A DNA stretch of 64,000 bases from Serratia entomophila (GCF_021462285.1 NZ_CP082787.1:3906001-3970000), one strand, 5' to 3'; shown: positions 1-12,235, counted from the first letter of the stretch. Notes: generated by a model from the sequence alone, not told the origin. Numbers and translations: made by a program.

Positions 1-4
1 ATGA

Positions 5-1027
5 CTAGTCTTTTCCGACTTTTCGTTCGACAGCTTTTAAGCGTTTGCTAATCTCATCGATATTCATCACCAACGCAGCGGTTTTACGCCAAACCTTGTT
101 GGGTTGTAACGGAATGCCCGAAGAGTATACCCCAGGTTCGGTGATTGGTCGCATAACCATTCCCATTCCGGTAACAACAACCTTGTCGGCGATTTCCATG
201 TGACCATTGATCACGCTGGCTCCGCCGATCTGGCAGTAGCGGCCGATTTTCAGGCTGCCCGCCATGATCACACCGCCGGCGACGGCAGTATTGTCGCCAA
301 TCACGACGTTATGTGCAATCTGGCATTGGTTGTCGATGATAACACCATTCCCGATCTGGGTGTTATCCAACGCGCCGCGGTCGATGGTGGTGCAAGCGCC
401 GATCTCGACGCGATCGCCGATAATCACCGTGCCCAGCTGAGGGATTTTGATCCACTCGCCGCGTTCGTTGGCATAGCCGAAACCGTCGGCGCCGATAACG
501 GTGCCGGACTGGATCAGGCAGCGCTGGCCGATCTCGACTTCATGATAAATAGTGACGTTCGCCCACAGGCGCGAACCTGCGCCAATGCGTGCGCGTTTGC
601 CGACAAAGCAGCCCGGGCCGATAACCACGTTATCGCCAAGCACTGCGCCTGACTCGATCACCGCATTCGCGCCAACGGCGACGTTCTGCCCAAGCCGCGC
701 TTCAGGGGAAATGACCGCGCTTGGCGCGATATCCTGGGCGGGGGCCGGCGTGGTATCCATCAGCTGCGCCATGCGCGCGTAGGTCAGGTAAGGGTTTTTA
801 ACCACCAGCGCCGCAGAACGGCAGTGTGGTAAATCCGCCTCGGTGAGCACCACGGCGCTCGCCTGGCAGGATGCCAGCTGCTCTTGATAGCGGCTGTTTG
901 ACAAAAACGTGATTTGGCCAGCCTGTGCCGAATGCATAGAAGCAATGCCGGTGATGACGAGATCGCCATCACCGTGCAATTGTGCATCCAACTGCTGCGC
1001 TAAATCAGCCAGTCGAATTGAAAGCAT
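5..1027 (-). CDS. lpxD: UDP-3-O-(3-hydroxymyristoyl)glucosamine N-acyltransferase
   Basis: LpxD adds the second 3-hydroxyacyl chain, from acyl-ACP, to the glucosamine nitrogen during lipid A synthesis in the cytoplasm. The 340-residue product has an N-terminal uridine-binding domain (about 1-100), then a long run of hexapeptide repeats forming a left-handed beta helix (about 100-310) and a C-terminal helix. His239 in '[10 protein letters not shown]' matches the catalytic histidine of the family. Length is the usual one. The gene starts 3 bases after the skp stop, so translation is probably coupled, and it is the last gene here of the bamA-skp-lpxD group; fabZ and lpxA would be expected just outside the window. 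Identification is firm. Confidence 0.98.
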   Translation of the reverse strand: MLSIRLADLAQQLDAQLHGDGDLVITGIASMHSAQAGQITFLSNSRYQEQLASCQASAVVLTEADLPHCRSAALVVKNPYLTYARMAQLMDTTPAPAQDIAPSAVISPEARLGQNVAVGANAVIESGAVLGDNVVIGPGCFVGKRARIGAGSRLWANVTIYHEVEIGQRCLIQSGTVIGADGFGYANERGEWIKIPQLGTVIIGDRVEIGACTTIDRGALDNTQIGNGVIIDNQCQIAHNVVIGDNTAVAGGVIMAGSLKIGRYCQIGGASVINGHMEIADKVVVTGMGMVMRPITEPGVYSSGIPLQPNKVWRKTAALVMNIDEISKRLKAVERKVGKD

Positions 1028-1030
1028 GTG

Positions 1031-1528
1031 TTATTTAACCTGTTTCAGCACGTCAGCAGTGATGTCCTTGGAAGAACCTGCGTAGGCAACGGCGTTAGCG
1101 TCGATCACTACGTCATAGCCTTCTTTGCTGGCAACAGATTTCACAGCGTCCTGAATACGGCTCAGGATTTTGTTACGCTCTTCCATCTGGCGACGACGGT
1201 TGTCCTGCTCGAAAGCCTGCGCTTTCTGAGAGAACTGCTCGCGCTGCGCCATCACGTCTTTTTCCAACTTGCTGCGATCGCTGGCTTTCATGGTAGCGCC
1301 ATCACGCTGCAGACGCTGCATTTTGGTCTGAAGGCTACGTTCCATATTCTGGAGTTCGCCCGCACGGCCTTTAAACTCGTTTTCCAGCTGTTTAGCGACG
1401 GCTTCACGTGCTGGCAACTGTTGGAAAATGCTGGAGACGTTAACGACAGCGATGTTATCTGCTGCCTGAACGCCAGCTGAAGCAGCCATTGCTAAACCGA
1501 GGCCTGCGGCACACAACCACTTTTTCAC
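1031..1528 (-). CDS. skp: periplasmic chaperone Skp (OmpH)
   Basis: Skp is a trimeric periplasmic chaperone that holds unfolded outer-membrane proteins on their way to BamA. The 165-residue product begins with a signal peptide ('[17 protein letters not shown]', cleavage expected after AQA-like 'GVQA') and then the long charged helical tentacle region (about 50-130). I place the start at a GTG (position 1528): it gives the family length and signal peptide and has AAGGAG about 8 bases upstream. An in-frame upstream ATG would add 26 residues of non-family sequence. It sits between bamA and lpxD, as in other enterobacteria. Confidence 0.97.
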   Translation of the reverse strand: MKKWLCAAGLGLAMAASAGVQAADNIAVVNVSSIFQQLPAREAVAKQLENEFKGRAGELQNMERSLQTKMQRLQRDGATMKASDRSKLEKDVMAQREQFSQKAQAFEQDNRRRQMEERNKILSRIQDAVKSVASKEGYDVVIDANAVAYAGSSKDITADVLKQVK

Positions 1529-1684
1529 TATAAACTCCTTACCATCACCCATTTGTGTCACATGACACTGAAGTACACAATCTGCCAGACTTAAGCCGCT
1601 AAACAATGAGAATCATCTCCCTCTGCAGCGCGGCGCCTGGCATTTGCGATTCTAAATAACTGTTCTGCCCAGAGGCCGGACCCG

Positions 1685-4111
1685 TTACCAGGTCTTACCA
1701 ATGTTAAACTGGAACTGCTCGGACTTGTCGCCATCGTACTTCTTGAGCGGGTTGGCGTAAGAGAACACCAACGGCCCCAACGGCGACATCCACTGCAACG
1801 CGACACCGGCGGAAACGCGGATGTTGCTCGCCTTGCTGTAGTCAGGCACATCATACATGCGCGTCTGATCGGTATTTTCCCATTTGGTATCCCAAACGGT
1901 ACCCGCATCCATAAACAGCGAAGTACGCACCGAGTTGGCGTATTTCTCGCTGATAAACGGCGTCGGGGTGATCAGCTCCAGGCTGGCGACGGCCATGGCG
2001 TTACCGCCCACCGCGTCATCCGAATTACAGATGTTCTGGCGTGAGGTCGTGCTGCCGGCGTTAAACTGGCACTGGTACGAGTTGGAATTGTAGTACACCG
2101 CTTTCGGGCCAATGGTATTGGACTGGAAGCCGCGCACGGTGCTCGAACCACCGGCATAGAAGTTCTCGTAGAACGGCATTTCCTTGCCACCCAAGCCATC
2201 GGCATAACCCAGACGGCCACGACCCAACACCACCCAGGTGCGATCGTCGTTGATCGGCACGTACTGCACGCTGTCCAGGGTGACCTTGTAGTATTCGTTG
2301 TCCGAGCCCGGAATGGTGACCTTGCCGTTCAACGTGGTGCGGTTGCCCGACGTCGGGAAGTAACCGCGGTCCAGGTTGTTGTAGGTCCAGCCCAGGTTCA
2401 GGGTGAAATCGTCAGACGAGTAGCTGGCGCGATCGGTGGTGTTCGGATTCAACCCCATCGAGTCCAGATAGCGCCACATGGCGATTTGCGGCTGCATGTT
2501 CGACAGCCCGTTATGCACGTAACCCAAGCCGGTGCGCAACGAGTTGTTTTCGTTGATTGGGAAGCCCAGCGTGCCGTCGATACCGTAACTCTTGTTGGTA
2601 TAGTCGGACAGGTCGGCGTTATCCGCTTTAAAGTCGTTGTAGAATATGCGGCCGCCCAGGCTTACACCGTCAACGGTGAAGTACGGGTCGGTAACCGACA
2701 GCTCGGTGTAGGTCTGGTAATCGTTCTTGGTGCCGCTGATGCCGACGGAATAGCCGGTACCCAACCAGTTGTCCTGCTGCACGCCCGCCTGGAAGCTGAC
2801 GCCGCTCTCGGTGCCGTAACCGACGCCGAAGTTGAAGGTACCGGTGTTGCGTTCTTTCACCTTGTAGGTCACGTCTACCTGATCGGCGGTGCCCGGCACG
2901 CGCTGGGTTTCCACGTCGACCGTCTCGAAGTAGCCCAGACGGTTCAGACGCTCTTTGCCCTGCTCAACCTGAGCGTTGCCCAACCAGGCGCCTTCCATCT
3001 GGCGCATTTCGCGGCGCAGTACGGAATCTTTGCTGGTGTCGTTGCCTTCGAACTTGATGCGGCGCACATAGAAGCGGTTGCCCGCGTCGACGTTCACGTG
3101 CAGCTTGACGGTCTTATCCGCGTCGTTGATTTCAGGCTGGGTGGCGACACGCGGGTAAGCGTAACCATAACGGCCCAACATCGTTTTGATGTTGTCTTCC
3201 ATCTTGGTCACTTTGCTGCCGTTGTACAGTTCGCCCGGCTCGATTTTGGTCAACTGCGCGACTTCCGCCGAGTGGCCCGCCAGGTTGCCGTTCACCACCA
3301 CGTCGGAAAGCTTGTACTGCTCGCCTTCGGTAATGTTGATGGTGATGTAGATGCCTTTTTTATCCGGCGTCAGGCTGACCTGGGTAGAATCGATGTTGAA
3401 ACGCGCGTAGCCGCGGTCCAGATAGAAGCTGCGCAGGGTTTCGAGATCGCCCGCCAGTTTCTGTTTCTGGTATTTGCGATCGCCGACCAGGTTCCACCAC
3501 GGCACTTCGTCACGCAGTTGGAAGCGTGAAATCAGTTCGTCGTTGGTGAAGGCATGGTTGCCGACGATGTTGATTTGCTGAATCTTGGCGGAGACCCCTT
3601 CCGTGAACACCAGCTTCAGGTCAACACGGTTGCGCGGCAGCGGCGTGACAACGGCTTTCACCGAGGCGCTGTATTTACCGACGCTGTAATAGAAGTCTTC
3701 CAACCCTTTTTCAATGCTGGAAATGGTGGTGCGGTCGAGCGCCTCGCCGACCCGGACGCCGGAGGCTTCCAGGTTCTGCTTGAGCATGTCATCTTTCACC
3801 GACTTGTTGCCGGAGAAAGTGATGCTGGCGATGGTGGGACGTTCCTTAACCTGAACAATCAGCGTATTACCATCGCGCAGCACGCGAACGTCCTCGAAGT
3901 TGCCGGTGGCAAACAAGGCACGGATGGTATTACCGATATCATCGTCAGTGACGGTATCGCCTACGCGAACCGGCATGTTGAGTAACGCCGCACCGACGGC
4001 GACTCGCTGCAGGCCTTCGAAATGAATGTCTTTCACTACGAACCCGTCTGCACCGTATACGGTGGCGCTGCCAAACAGCAGCGACGCTATGAGCAACTTT
4101 TTCATCGCCAT
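1685..4111 (-). CDS. bamA: outer-membrane protein assembly factor BamA
   Basis: BamA is the central pore of the Bam complex that folds beta-barrel proteins into the outer membrane. The 808-residue product has a signal peptide (about 1-20), five POTRA domains (about 21-420) and a 16-strand barrel (about 425-808). The conserved VRGF motif of barrel strand/loop 6 is at 659-662, and the protein ends in an aromatic residue (Trp), as outer-membrane proteins do. Length matches E. coli (810). It lies directly downstream of rseP (35-base gap) and upstream of skp, linking insertion machinery, chaperone and stress protease in one transcription unit. Essential gene, intact. Confidence 0.99.
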   Translation of the reverse strand: MAMKKLLIASLLFGSATVYGADGFVVKDIHFEGLQRVAVGAALLNMPVRVGDTVTDDDIGNTIRALFATGNFEDVRVLRDGNTLIVQVKERPTIASITFSGNKSVKDDMLKQNLEASGVRVGEALDRTTISSIEKGLEDFYYSVGKYSASVKAVVTPLPRNRVDLKLVFTEGVSAKIQQINIVGNHAFTNDELISRFQLRDEVPWWNLVGDRKYQKQKLAGDLETLRSFYLDRGYARFNIDSTQVSLTPDKKGIYITINITEGEQYKLSDVVVNGNLAGHSAEVAQLTKIEPGELYNGSKVTKMEDNIKTMLGRYGYAYPRVATQPEINDADKTVKLHVNVDAGNRFYVRRIKFEGNDTSKDSVLRREMRQMEGAWLGNAQVEQGKERLNRLGYFETVDVETQRVPGTADQVDVTYKVKERNTGTFNFGVGYGTESGVSFQAGVQQDNWLGTGYSVGISGTKNDYQTYTELSVTDPYFTVDGVSLGGRIFYNDFKADNADLSDYTNKSYGIDGTLGFPINENNSLRTGLGYVHNGLSNMQPQIAMWRYLDSMGLNPNTTDRASYSSDDFTLNLGWTYNNLDRGYFPTSGNRTTLNGKVTIPGSDNEYYKVTLDSVQYVPINDDRTWVVLGRGRLGYADGLGGKEMPFYENFYAGGSSTVRGFQSNTIGPKAVYYNSNSYQCQFNAGSTTSRQNICNSDDAVGGNAMAVASLELITPTPFISEKYANSVRTSLFMDAGTVWDTKWENTDQTRMYDVPDYSKASNIRVSAGVALQWMSPLGPLVFSYANPLKKYDGDKSEQFQFNIGKTW

Positions 4112-4146
4112 CGTTGTTATGCGTTCTTCCTAACCTATCCCCGCCC

Positions 4147-5502
4147 CTAAAGGCGAGAAAAATCATTGAAAAGTGCAAGACCCATCAGCAACACCAGCAC
4201 GATCGAACCTATGCGGTAGCTGTAGTCCTGTACTCGCTCGGAAACCGGCCCACCCTTCAGCTTTTCTATCGCCAGGAAGAGGAGGTGCCCACCATCTAAC
4301 ACCGGTAATGGGAACAGGTTGATGATCCCCAGGTTGACGCTAATCAACGCCAGGAACATCAGATAATACACGAAACCAACCCCGGCTGACGCCCCTGCTC
4401 CCTGTGCAATCGAAATCGGGCCACTCAGGTTGTTCAGCTTTACATCACCGGTTATTAATTTACCCAGCATGTTGACCGTCAGCTTCATCAGTTGCCAGGT
4501 CTTGTCACCGGCCTGATACAGCGCCGGGAACGGTCCATACTGACGAATCGTCTTATACTCGTCCGGCAACGGCAGCACTTTCGGAATAACGCCCGCAAAG
4601 CCCACCGATTTGTCTTTTCCCACCGGCTTTGTATCCGGTATCAGCGTCAAAGACAAGGGGGCGCCGTTTCTTTCGATCTCCAAAGCCAGCGGCTGACCCG
4701 GGCCGTCGTGAATACGCCTGACCAGCGTTTGCCAACGACCCAGCAGTTGCCCATCGACTTTAACGATCCTGTCCCCCGCTTGTAAACCCGCCTTTTGCGC
4801 CGCCGAATTCGGCTGCACCTCGGCGAGCACTGATTCTATCTGCGGGCCGCGCGGAATAATACCCAGCGCCACCACGGGATCCTGCTTGTCCGGTTCGAAA
4901 TTCCACTGGCGCAAATCCAGGGTTTTCACCACCTGTTGCGAAGAGCCGAACGGCGCAACGCCCACTTCGGTTTGCGCATCGCCAATCTTCGCCACCAGCG
5001 CCAAACGAACTGATTCCCAATCAGGCGTTTCGATACCGTCAACCGACTTTAGTTCCATTCCGGGTGAAATTTCGGCCTTTGCGGCGATGGACTGCGGCGC
5101 GATTTGACCGATGACCGGACGGAAGCTGGGAACGCCGATGATAAACACCAGCCAGTAAGCAAAGATAGCAAACAGGAAATTGGCAATGGGGCCGGCGCTG
5201 ATGATAGCCGCGCGCTGCCACACGCTTTTGTTGTTGAAGGCCTGGTGGCGAAACTCCGGCGCCACCGCGTCCACCCGCTCATCCAGCATTTTGACGTAGC
5301 CGCCCAGCGGGATCAGCGCGATAACGTATTCGGTGCCCTGGCGGTCGGTGCGGCGCCAAAGCGCACGGCCGAAGCCGATAGAAAAACGCTCAACGCGCAC
5401 GCCGCAGCGGCGGGCGACCCAAAAGTGCCCGAACTCGTGCACGGTGATTAACACACCGAGCGCAATCAAAAACGCTACCAGGTTCCAGAGCACGCTGAAC
5501 AT
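4147..5502 (-). CDS. rseP: site-2 zinc metalloprotease RseP
   Basis: RseP is the inner-membrane intramembrane protease that cuts RseA after DegS, releasing sigma-E, and clears leftover signal peptides. The 451-residue protein has the zinc motif HEFGH at 22-26 in the first membrane helix, two periplasmic PDZ domains (about 125-300) and the second metal motif LDG with Asp403 in a late membrane segment. These are the expected catalytic residues (HExxH plus Asp). It is encoded 27 bases after cdsA and just before bamA. No sign of damage. Confidence 0.99.
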   Translation of the reverse strand: MFSVLWNLVAFLIALGVLITVHEFGHFWVARRCGVRVERFSIGFGRALWRRTDRQGTEYVIALIPLGGYVKMLDERVDAVAPEFRHQAFNNKSVWQRAAIISAGPIANFLFAIFAYWLVFIIGVPSFRPVIGQIAPQSIAAKAEISPGMELKSVDGIETPDWESVRLALVAKIGDAQTEVGVAPFGSSQQVVKTLDLRQWNFEPDKQDPVVALGIIPRGPQIESVLAEVQPNSAAQKAGLQAGDRIVKVDGQLLGRWQTLVRRIHDGPGQPLALEIERNGAPLSLTLIPDTKPVGKDKSVGFAGVIPKVLPLPDEYKTIRQYGPFPALYQAGDKTWQLMKLTVNMLGKLITGDVKLNNLSGPISIAQGAGASAGVGFVYYLMFLALISVNLGIINLFPLPVLDGGHLLFLAIEKLKGGPVSERVQDYSYRIGSIVLVLLMGLALFNDFSRL

Positions 5503-5529
5503 TATCCTTCACTCCCCGCCATTGACGGA

Positions 5530-6378
5530 TTAAAACACTAACAGCATCAGGCAGGCAAATACTGGCACTGCGGCGGTCAGGCTATCGATACGATCCAGTA
5601 TGCCGCCATGGCCCGGTATCAGATGCCCGCTGTCCTTGATACCCGCTTCGCGTTTGAACATGCTCTCGGTCAAGTCGCCCAGCACCGAAGCCAGCGCGGC
5701 GATCACCGAACAGGCCAACAGGGTGGCCGGCACGATGTTTAGCGGCGCGTAACGGCCAAACAGCCATGAGATCACCGCCGACGTCACCAGCCCGCCAATC
5801 AGCCCTTCCCAGGTTTTACCCGGCGACACCTTCGGCGCCAGCTTATGCTTGCCGAACAGCTTGCCGAACATGTAGGCACCGGAATCCGCCCCCCACACCA
5901 ACAGCATCACGTACAGCAGCCACCAGGCGCCGATAAACGGGTTTTGTTCATAACCGAACTGGCGCAGCGCCAGCATGCCCCAGAAAAAAGGCACGATAGT
6001 CAGCAGGCCGAACAGCAGGCGCAGCGGCCGCGAGTTGCGCCACATCGCCGCTGACCCGGGATAAAACAGCACCAGCAGCAGCGCCGCAAGCCACCAGGCC
6101 AGCGAGAGCCACAGCGGGCCGCTTACCTGAGGCAGATCGACGGAATGGTGGTAGGCGGGCACGCTGAGCATCATCAGCACCAACAGAAAACCGCACAGTA
6201 TCGCCAACCAAATACGCTGCGAGCGGGAAGCGAATCCGGCCAGTTGGCCCCACTCCCAGGCAGCTAACATGCATACCGCGAGCGTTACCAGAGCGAATGC
6301 CAAGGGAGGCAGTAAAAACAGCGCTGCGATAACGATCGGAATTAAAATCAGAGCAGTTATGAGGCGATACTTCAGCAA
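5530..6378 (-). CDS. cdsA: phosphatidate cytidylyltransferase (CDP-diacylglycerol synthase)
   Basis: CdsA makes CDP-diacylglycerol from CTP and phosphatidate, the branch point for all phospholipids, in the inner membrane. The 282-residue protein has many hydrophobic segments and the family signature near the C terminus (about 239-267), including S-x2-KR, KDSGH and GHGGILDRIDS. The start is TTG: no ATG is in frame nearby, the N terminus 'MLKYRLITALILIP' matches the family, and GGGGGA lies 5 bases upstream. It follows uppS by 9 bases and precedes rseP. Confidence 0.97.
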   Translation of the reverse strand: MLKYRLITALILIPIVIAALFLLPPLAFALVTLAVCMLAAWEWGQLAGFASRSQRIWLAILCGFLLVLMMLSVPAYHHSVDLPQVSGPLWLSLAWWLAALLLVLFYPGSAAMWRNSRPLRLLFGLLTIVPFFWGMLALRQFGYEQNPFIGAWWLLYVMLLVWGADSGAYMFGKLFGKHKLAPKVSPGKTWEGLIGGLVTSAVISWLFGRYAPLNIVPATLLACSVIAALASVLGDLTESMFKREAGIKDSGHLIPGHGGILDRIDSLTAAVPVFACLMLLVF

Positions 6379-6387
6379 ATGTTCCCC

Positions 6388-7146
6388 CTAGGACGCATCG
6401 GCGCCGATAGGTGTTGTTCCCCCGAAGCGACGCTCACGTTGTGCAAATGCATTCAGCGCACCTTCAAAGACAAGTTCATCAAAATCAGGCCAGAGCACAT
6501 CAGTAAAGTAAAGTTCGGCATAGGCGATTTGCCACAGCAGAAAATTACTGATGCGGTGTTCGCCGCCGGTGCGGATAACCAAATCCACCGGCGCCAGATC
6601 GCTCATGCAGACCCGCTCGCTCAATAACTCTTCGCTGATTTGGTCCGGGCGCAATACGCCGCCCTGCACCTGCTCGGCCAGTTCCCTTACTCCCTGAATG
6701 ATATCCCAACGGCCGCCGTAGTTGGCGGCGATGTTGAGCGTCAGGCCATCGTTATTTTCCGTCAGCTGTTCGGAGCGATGAATACGCTCCTGCAAACGCG
6801 CGCTGAAACGGCTGATATCGCCGATCACTCGCAGCCTGACGTTATGTTTATGCAGGCTTTTTACTTCACTATCCAGGGCCCGAACAAAAAGCTCCATCAA
6901 TGCGGAGACTTCCTGCGCCGGGCGATTCCAGTTTTCGCTGCTGAAGGCATAAAGCGTGAGCGCATCTAAATGGTTGTTGGCGGCAAAGCTCACCGCGCGG
7001 CGCACCGATTTCACCCCTGCTTTATGACCGAAGACACGTAACTTCCCCTGACGTTTAGCCCAACGCCCGTTGCCATCCATGATAATGGCCACATGGCGCG
7101 GCCCCAGTAGGGACGGATTAGCCTCTTGTTGATTTGCGGACGACAT
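6388..7146 (-). CDS. uppS: undecaprenyl diphosphate synthase (ditrans,polycis)
   Basis: UppS (IspU) condenses eight isopentenyl diphosphates onto farnesyl diphosphate to form the C55 carrier lipid for peptidoglycan and O-antigen. The 252-residue product has the cis-prenyltransferase start motif '[14 protein letters not shown]' with catalytic Asp24, and the C-terminal '[15 protein letters not shown]' and '[10 protein letters not shown]' motifs. It heads the uppS-cdsA-rseP-bamA-skp-lpxD string. A promoter and an intrinsic terminator lie in the gap between it and dxr, so its expression may be partly attenuated from upstream. Confidence 0.98.
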   Translation of the reverse strand: MSSANQQEANPSLLGPRHVAIIMDGNGRWAKRQGKLRVFGHKAGVKSVRRAVSFAANNHLDALTLYAFSSENWNRPAQEVSALMELFVRALDSEVKSLHKHNVRLRVIGDISRFSARLQERIHRSEQLTENNDGLTLNIAANYGGRWDIIQGVRELAEQVQGGVLRPDQISEELLSERVCMSDLAPVDLVIRTGGEHRISNFLLWQIAYAELYFTDVLWPDFDELVFEGALNAFAQRERRFGGTTPIGADAS

Positions 7147-7207
7147 AACTCGTACTTATTTCCTCAATAGAAATATAACTGCCCTTCCGGAACATCAGGC
7201 CCATACG

Positions 7208-7238
7208 CGCAAAAAAGCCGTGTGCCCGACACGGCTTT
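7208..7238 (-). terminator. intrinsic terminator upstream of uppS
   Basis: On the minus strand AAAGCCGTGT, a 5-base loop and ACACGGCTTT form a perfect 10-bp stem (7214-7223 with 7229-7238), followed by a run of six T. It would end transcripts coming from dxr or from the promoter at 7341-7369. Confidence 0.85.
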
Positions 7239-7334
7239 GCAGTCTGCCCCGGCGGTGCCCGCGATATCCGGGCCGCCATCGGCATTCAAGATGCCAATCG
7301 GGCCATTATTCAACGGTATAACCGCTGACAAGTG
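7208..7334 (-). ncRNA. candidate small RNA or uppS leader with attenuator
   Basis: Between dxr and uppS a minus-strand promoter (see 7341-7369) predicts a start near 7334, and a strong intrinsic terminator ends the unit near 7208. The predicted RNA is about 127 nt. Between them is an imperfect stem built on GGCAT/ATGCC and a GC-rich stem around 7255-7290. No convincing reading frame fills it. It could be a free small RNA, or an untranslated leader whose terminator controls read-through into uppS 60 bases further on. I do not recognise a named RNA family. Confidence 0.4.
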
Positions 7335-7340
7335 GCGCAG

Positions 7341-7369
7341 ACTATACCACCTCAGCAGAGCATGAACAA
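7341..7369 (-). promoter_or_regulatory. sigma-70-like promoter between dxr and uppS
   Basis: Minus strand: -35 TTGTTC (7364-7369), 17-base spacer, -10 TATAGT (7341-7346) preceded by TGG. The predicted start is about 7334. It can drive uppS and its downstream genes, or the candidate RNA. Confidence 0.55.
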
Positions 7370-7423
7370 ACGGCCCCACTGCGGCTCGCGCGAATTACGA
7401 ACAAAATCGGATAATAACCGTTA

Positions 7424-8620
7424 TCAACCGCGCAGCGATTTGACCACCTCATTGGCAGCCGCCCGCGCCTGACGATCTATCTCTATGACCGCGTCGATGC
7501 ACGACGGTTCCTGCAACGACAGACGCTCCACCACCCTGCGGTTCACGTCGGCGATGTCGGTAAAGCGGATCCGCTCCCGCAGGAACGCCTCTACCGCCAC
7601 TTCGTTGGCCGCATTGAGCGCGGTGGTCGCCGCCTGGCCGGCGTCGAAGGCTTCGATAGCCAAATACAGGCAAGGGTAACGTTCGCGTTCAGGCTCGGCG
7701 AAGGTCAGGGCGCCGATACGGCAGAAATCCAGCGCTTCCACGCCGGAACTCACCCGCTGCGGGTAAGCCATCGCATGGGCGATCGGCGTGCGCATGTCCG
7801 GCGTGCCCAGCTGGGCCAACACGCTGCCGTCGGCGTAGCGCACCATCGAGTGGATCACCGACTGCGGATGCAGAATGACTTCCATTTGTTCGGCCGAGGC
7901 GTTAAACAGCCAGCGGGCCTCAATATATTCCAGACCTTTGTTCATCATGGTGGCGGAGTCCACCGAGATCTTGCGGCCCATCGACCAGTTAGGGTGGGCG
8001 CAGGCCTGATCCGGCGTCATCGCGGCGAACTGATCCAGCGGCGTGGCGCGGAACGGGCCGCCTGAACCGGTAAGCACGATGCGCGAAACACCATGATCGT
8101 CCAGCGAAGAGTATCCCAACTGGCGCTGAATGCTCTCAGGCAAACTCTGAAAAATCGCATTATGCTCGCTGTCCAGCGGCAGCAGCTGCGCCTGGCTCTT
8201 TTGCACCGCATCCATAAACAGGCGGCCGCAGGTCACCAGCGACTCTTTGTTCGCCAGCAGCACCTGCTTGCCGGCGCGGATCGCCGCCAGCGTCGGCAGC
8301 AGCCCAGCGGCGCCGACGATCGCCGCCGTCACCTGATCGACGTCGCTCAGCGCGGCCAGCTCGCAAGCCGCCTGTTCGCCCGCCATCACCTCGGTAGCGA
8401 CGCCATTTTCCGCCAGGATAGCGCGCAGCTCGCGCGCGGCGCTTTCATCCGCCATCGCAGCAAAGGCCGGACGGAACTCCATGCACTGCTGCGCCATTAC
8501 CGCCACGTTGCGCCCGGCAACCAGCGCTTTAATCGCAAAACGTTCGGGATGTTCCCTGACCACGGCCAGAGTGCTGGTCCCTACCGAGCCGGTCGAGCCA
8601 AGAATAGTCAGTTGCTTCAT
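7424..8620 (-). CDS. dxr: 1-deoxy-D-xylulose-5-phosphate reductoisomerase
   Basis: Dxr (IspC) converts DXP to 2-C-methyl-D-erythritol 4-phosphate with NADPH, the first committed step of the MEP isoprenoid pathway; it is the target of fosmidomycin. The 398-residue product starts '[14 protein letters not shown]' with the NADPH glycine motif at about 8-14, and has the metal-binding 'DSEHNAIFQ' and the 'GSGGPFR' active-site loop. The ATG at 8620 gives exactly the family length; an in-frame GTG 18 bases upstream is less likely. It feeds the isoprenoid supply used by uppS next door. Confidence 0.98.
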   Translation of the reverse strand: MKQLTILGSTGSVGTSTLAVVREHPERFAIKALVAGRNVAVMAQQCMEFRPAFAAMADESAARELRAILAENGVATEVMAGEQAACELAALSDVDQVTAAIVGAAGLLPTLAAIRAGKQVLLANKESLVTCGRLFMDAVQKSQAQLLPLDSEHNAIFQSLPESIQRQLGYSSLDDHGVSRIVLTGSGGPFRATPLDQFAAMTPDQACAHPNWSMGRKISVDSATMMNKGLEYIEARWLFNASAEQMEVILHPQSVIHSMVRYADGSVLAQLGTPDMRTPIAHAMAYPQRVSSGVEALDFCRIGALTFAEPERERYPCLYLAIEAFDAGQAATTALNAANEVAVEAFLRERIRFTDIADVNRRVVERLSLQEPSCIDAVIEIDRQARAAANEVVKSLRG

Positions 8621-8737
8621 GAGTTCACTCTGAATCACTGTCTGATGAGATCGAAGGTGTTCCAGTGTGAAACCTTGGACACCGCTTGTCCATGATCTTT
8701 CAGTACGTTAATACGGGATCTGCGCCACAAAAAACAA

Positions 8738-8757
8738 AGCGCCGCCCAGGCGACGCT
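8738..8757 (-). terminator. intrinsic terminator after frr
   Basis: On the minus strand a GC-rich stem, AGCGTCGCC with GGCGGCGCT (one T-G wobble), is followed by TTGTTTTTT. It lies between frr and dxr. Confidence 0.75.
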
Positions 8758-8777
8758 TTTTTTATGCGCGATGCGGA

Positions 8778-9335
8778 TTAGAAATCCAGCAGCTCTTTCT
8801 CTTTCTCTGCCAGCGCGGCATCAAGCAGCTTGATGTAGGCGTCGGTCATTTTCTGAATGTCGTCCTGAGAACGGCGATCTTCGTCTTCGCTGATTTCTTT
8901 GTCTTTCAGCAGCGCTTTCACCTTATCGTTGGCGTCACGGCGCACGTTGCGCACGGCCACGCGGCCCTGCTCGGCTTCGCCGCGCACCACTTTGATCAGG
9001 TCTTTGCGGCGCTCTTCGGTCAGCGGAGGAAGCGGAACGCGGATCACGCTGCCGGCGGAGCTTGGGTTCAGGCCCAGGTCGGAAGCCATGATGGCCTTTT
9101 CAACCGCCGAACCCAGAGAGCGGTCAAACAGGTTGATAGCCAGAGTGCGGGAGTCTTCAACGGTCACGTTGGCCAGCTGACGCAGCGGGGTAGACGCGCC
9201 ATAATATTCCACCATGATGCCGTCCAGGATGCTTGGAGACGCACGGCCGGTACGAATTTTGCTGATTTGGTTTTTGAATGCTTCAACGCTTTTTTCCATG
9301 CGTGTATCGGCATCTTTTCTGATTTCATTAATCAC
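8778..9335 (-). CDS. frr: ribosome recycling factor
   Basis: RRF works with EF-G to split the post-termination ribosome. The 185-residue product has the three-helix bundle regions and the conserved '[15 protein letters not shown]' and '[12 protein letters not shown]' segments. I chose the GTG at 9335: it gives the exact E. coli length and the N terminus '[12 protein letters not shown]', with AAGGG upstream. Longer in-frame starts would add unrelated sequence. It belongs to the rpsB-tsf-pyrH-frr translation cluster. Confidence 0.97.
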   Translation of the reverse strand: MINEIRKDADTRMEKSVEAFKNQISKIRTGRASPSILDGIMVEYYGASTPLRQLANVTVEDSRTLAINLFDRSLGSAVEKAIMASDLGLNPSSAGSVIRVPLPPLTEERRKDLIKVVRGEAEQGRVAVRNVRRDANDKVKALLKDKEISEDEDRRSQDDIQKMTDAYIKLLDAALAEKEKELLDF

Positions 9336-9460
9336 GTTGCGAACCCTTGGAAGCTGGTTACTTGGCAGGCGATACGTCGAGTATAGCCCGTGAATTTTAC
9401 TCAGGGAGAGCGGACAGCGCCTGGCGCCGTCCACCCCCGCAAAAATAGCGGTGAACAGCC

Positions 9461-10186
9461 TTATTTGCTGATCAGCGTACCTTCGTTTTCACCCATCACC
9501 ACGCGGCGCAGCGCGCCAGGCTTGTTCATGTTGAACACGCGGATCGGCAAGCCGTGATCGCGGGCCAGCGTAAACGCCGCCAGGTCCATCACTTTCAGCT
9601 CGCGCTCCAGCACGTCCTGATAGGTTAACTGCTCATACAGCGTCGCGTCCGGATTTTTAACCGGGTCGGCCGAGTAGACGCCATCCACTTTGGTGGCTTT
9701 CAGCACCACGTCCGCTTCGATCTCGATGCCGCGCAGGCAGGCGGCGGAGTCGGTGGTGAAGAACGGGTTGCCGGTGCCGGCGGAGAAGATCACCACGCGG
9801 TTGTTGCGCAGCAGGCTAATAGCCTCTGCCCAGCTGTAGTTGTCGCACACGCCGTTCAGCGGGATTGCCGACATCAGGCGGGCGTTCACATAGGCACGGT
9901 GCAGTGCATCACGCATAGCCAGGCCGTTCATCACGGTAGCCAGCATTCCCATGTGGTCGCCCACTACGCGGTTCATCCCGGCCTGCGCCAGGCCCGCGCC
10001 GCGGAACAGGTTCCCGCCGCCAATAACTACACCGACCTGAATTCCCAGTTCGACCAGCTCTTTCACTTCCTGAGCCATGCGATCCAAAACGCTGGCGTCG
10101 ATACCAAAACCTTCTGCACCTTGCAGGGCTTCGCCACTCAGTTTAAGCAGAATACGCTGATATACGGGTTTTGCATTGGTTGCCAT
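9461..10186 (-). CDS. pyrH: uridylate kinase (UMP kinase)
   Basis: PyrH phosphorylates UMP to UDP with ATP; the bacterial enzyme is a hexamer of the amino-acid kinase fold, activated by GTP and inhibited by UTP. The 241-residue product has '[11 protein letters not shown]' near the N terminus (ATP site), '[12 protein letters not shown]' (nucleotide loop) and '[19 protein letters not shown]'. Length and order (tsf-pyrH-frr) are those of E. coli. Confidence 0.98.
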   Translation of the reverse strand: MATNAKPVYQRILLKLSGEALQGAEGFGIDASVLDRMAQEVKELVELGIQVGVVIGGGNLFRGAGLAQAGMNRVVGDHMGMLATVMNGLAMRDALHRAYVNARLMSAIPLNGVCDNYSWAEAISLLRNNRVVIFSAGTGNPFFTTDSAACLRGIEIEADVVLKATKVDGVYSADPVKNPDATLYEQLTYQDVLERELKVMDLAAFTLARDHGLPIRVFNMNKPGALRRVVMGENEGTLISK

Positions 10187-10301
10187 GGTGTTCTGTCCTA
10201 AGAAGCAGTATTAGTATTGGGGATTTCAGCCGATGAAATGCGCCTGAGCTGAGTATAACGCCACAGGGCTTACCAACGGTGTAATTCTGGCTGGATAATA
10301 T

Positions 10302-10323
10302 GGAACCGCCAGACGGCGGTTCC
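10302..10323 (-). terminator. hairpin between tsf and pyrH
   Basis: Perfect 9-bp inverted repeat GGAACCGCC/GGCGGTTCC with a 4-base loop. The following minus-strand tract (ATATTAT) is only weakly T-rich, so it may be a partial terminator limiting read-through from tsf into pyrH. Confidence 0.55.
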
Positions 10324-10334
10324 ATTAGCAGTCA

Positions 10335-11186
10335 TTAAGACTGTTTGCTCATTGCCGCAACTTCAGCAGCAAAGTCAGTTTCAACTTTCTCGATGCCTTC
10401 GCCAACTTCGAAGCGGATGAAGTTGATCACATCGGCGTTGTGCTCTTTCAGCACCTGGCCAACGGTTTTGCTTGGCTCGATAACGAAAGGCTGACCGGTC
10501 AGAGAAACTTCGCCGGTGAATTTCTTCATGCGGCCTTCAACCATTTTCTCTGCGATTTCTTTCGGCTTGCCAGACTGCATGGCGATGTCCAGCTGAACCT
10601 GGTACTCTTTTTCTACCACTTCAGCAGACACGTCTTCCGGCTTCACGAATTCTGGCTTGCTTGCCGCAACGTGCATGGCGATTTGCTTAACCAGCTCTTC
10701 GTCAGCGCCTTTAGCCGCGATCAGAACGCCGATGCGCGCGCCGTGCAGGTAGCTGCCCAGCACGTCGCCTTCCAGGGAAGCAACACGACGAATGTTGATG
10801 TTTTCGCCGATTTTCGCTACCAGGGCTACGCGCTCTTCTTCGAACTGTGCTTTCAGCACGTCAACGTCAGTGATTTTGCCTGCAACAGCGGCATCCAGCA
10901 CTTTGTCAGCGAACGCCTGGAAACCGGCGTCTTTAGCAACGAAGTCAGTCTGGCAGTTAACTTCCAGGATCATGCCGTAGTTGCCTTCGATCTTGGTTTT
11001 GATCACGCCGTCAGCAGCTACGTTGCCTGCTTTTTTCGCTGCTTTGATCGCACCAGATTTACGCATGTTTTCGATTGCCAGCTCGATGTCGCCGTTGGCT
11101 TCGACCAGCGCTTTCTTACAATCCATCATGCCAGCGCCGGTACGCTCGCGCAGTTCTTTTACCAGAGCAGCGGTAATATCAGCCAT
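10335..11186 (-). CDS. tsf: translation elongation factor Ts
   Basis: EF-Ts is the guanine nucleotide exchange factor for EF-Tu. The 283-residue product has the N-terminal UBA-like domain ('[20 protein letters not shown]') and the core domains with the hallmark 'CQTDFVAKD' that contacts EF-Tu. A clear GAGGA lies upstream of the ATG. It follows rpsB, separated by a hairpin that probably reduces tsf relative to rpsB message. Confidence 0.99.
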   Translation of the reverse strand: MADITAALVKELRERTGAGMMDCKKALVEANGDIELAIENMRKSGAIKAAKKAGNVAADGVIKTKIEGNYGMILEVNCQTDFVAKDAGFQAFADKVLDAAVAGKITDVDVLKAQFEEERVALVAKIGENINIRRVASLEGDVLGSYLHGARIGVLIAAKGADEELVKQIAMHVAASKPEFVKPEDVSAEVVEKEYQVQLDIAMQSGKPKEIAEKMVEGRMKKFTGEVSLTGQPFVIEPSKTVGQVLKEHNADVINFIRFEVGEGIEKVETDFAAEVAAMSKQS

Positions 11187-11239
11187 TTCTTTTTCCTCGG
11201 TTATCTCACGCGGAGACAGTTCTCATTCAGATAAGCAAA

Positions 11240-11258
11240 GGGGGCCTTTAAGGCCCCC
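11240..11258 (-). terminator. attenuating hairpin between rpsB and tsf
   Basis: GGGGGCC, 5-base loop, GGCCCCC; on the minus strand the stem is followed by TTTGCTT. The T tract is short, consistent with partial termination between rpsB and tsf. Confidence 0.6.
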
Positions 11259-11314
11259 CTAACCAACATATGTCAATACCTGGTTAATAAGGGCTCAGTA
11301 ACGAGCTTGCCTTA

Positions 11315-12235
<921 letters not shown>

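Noticed and set aside
7164..7379. A 71-codon minus-strand frame between dxr and uppS
   Set aside because: It runs through the promoter and terminator hairpin, has no good ribosome site and no family match; treated as non-coding.
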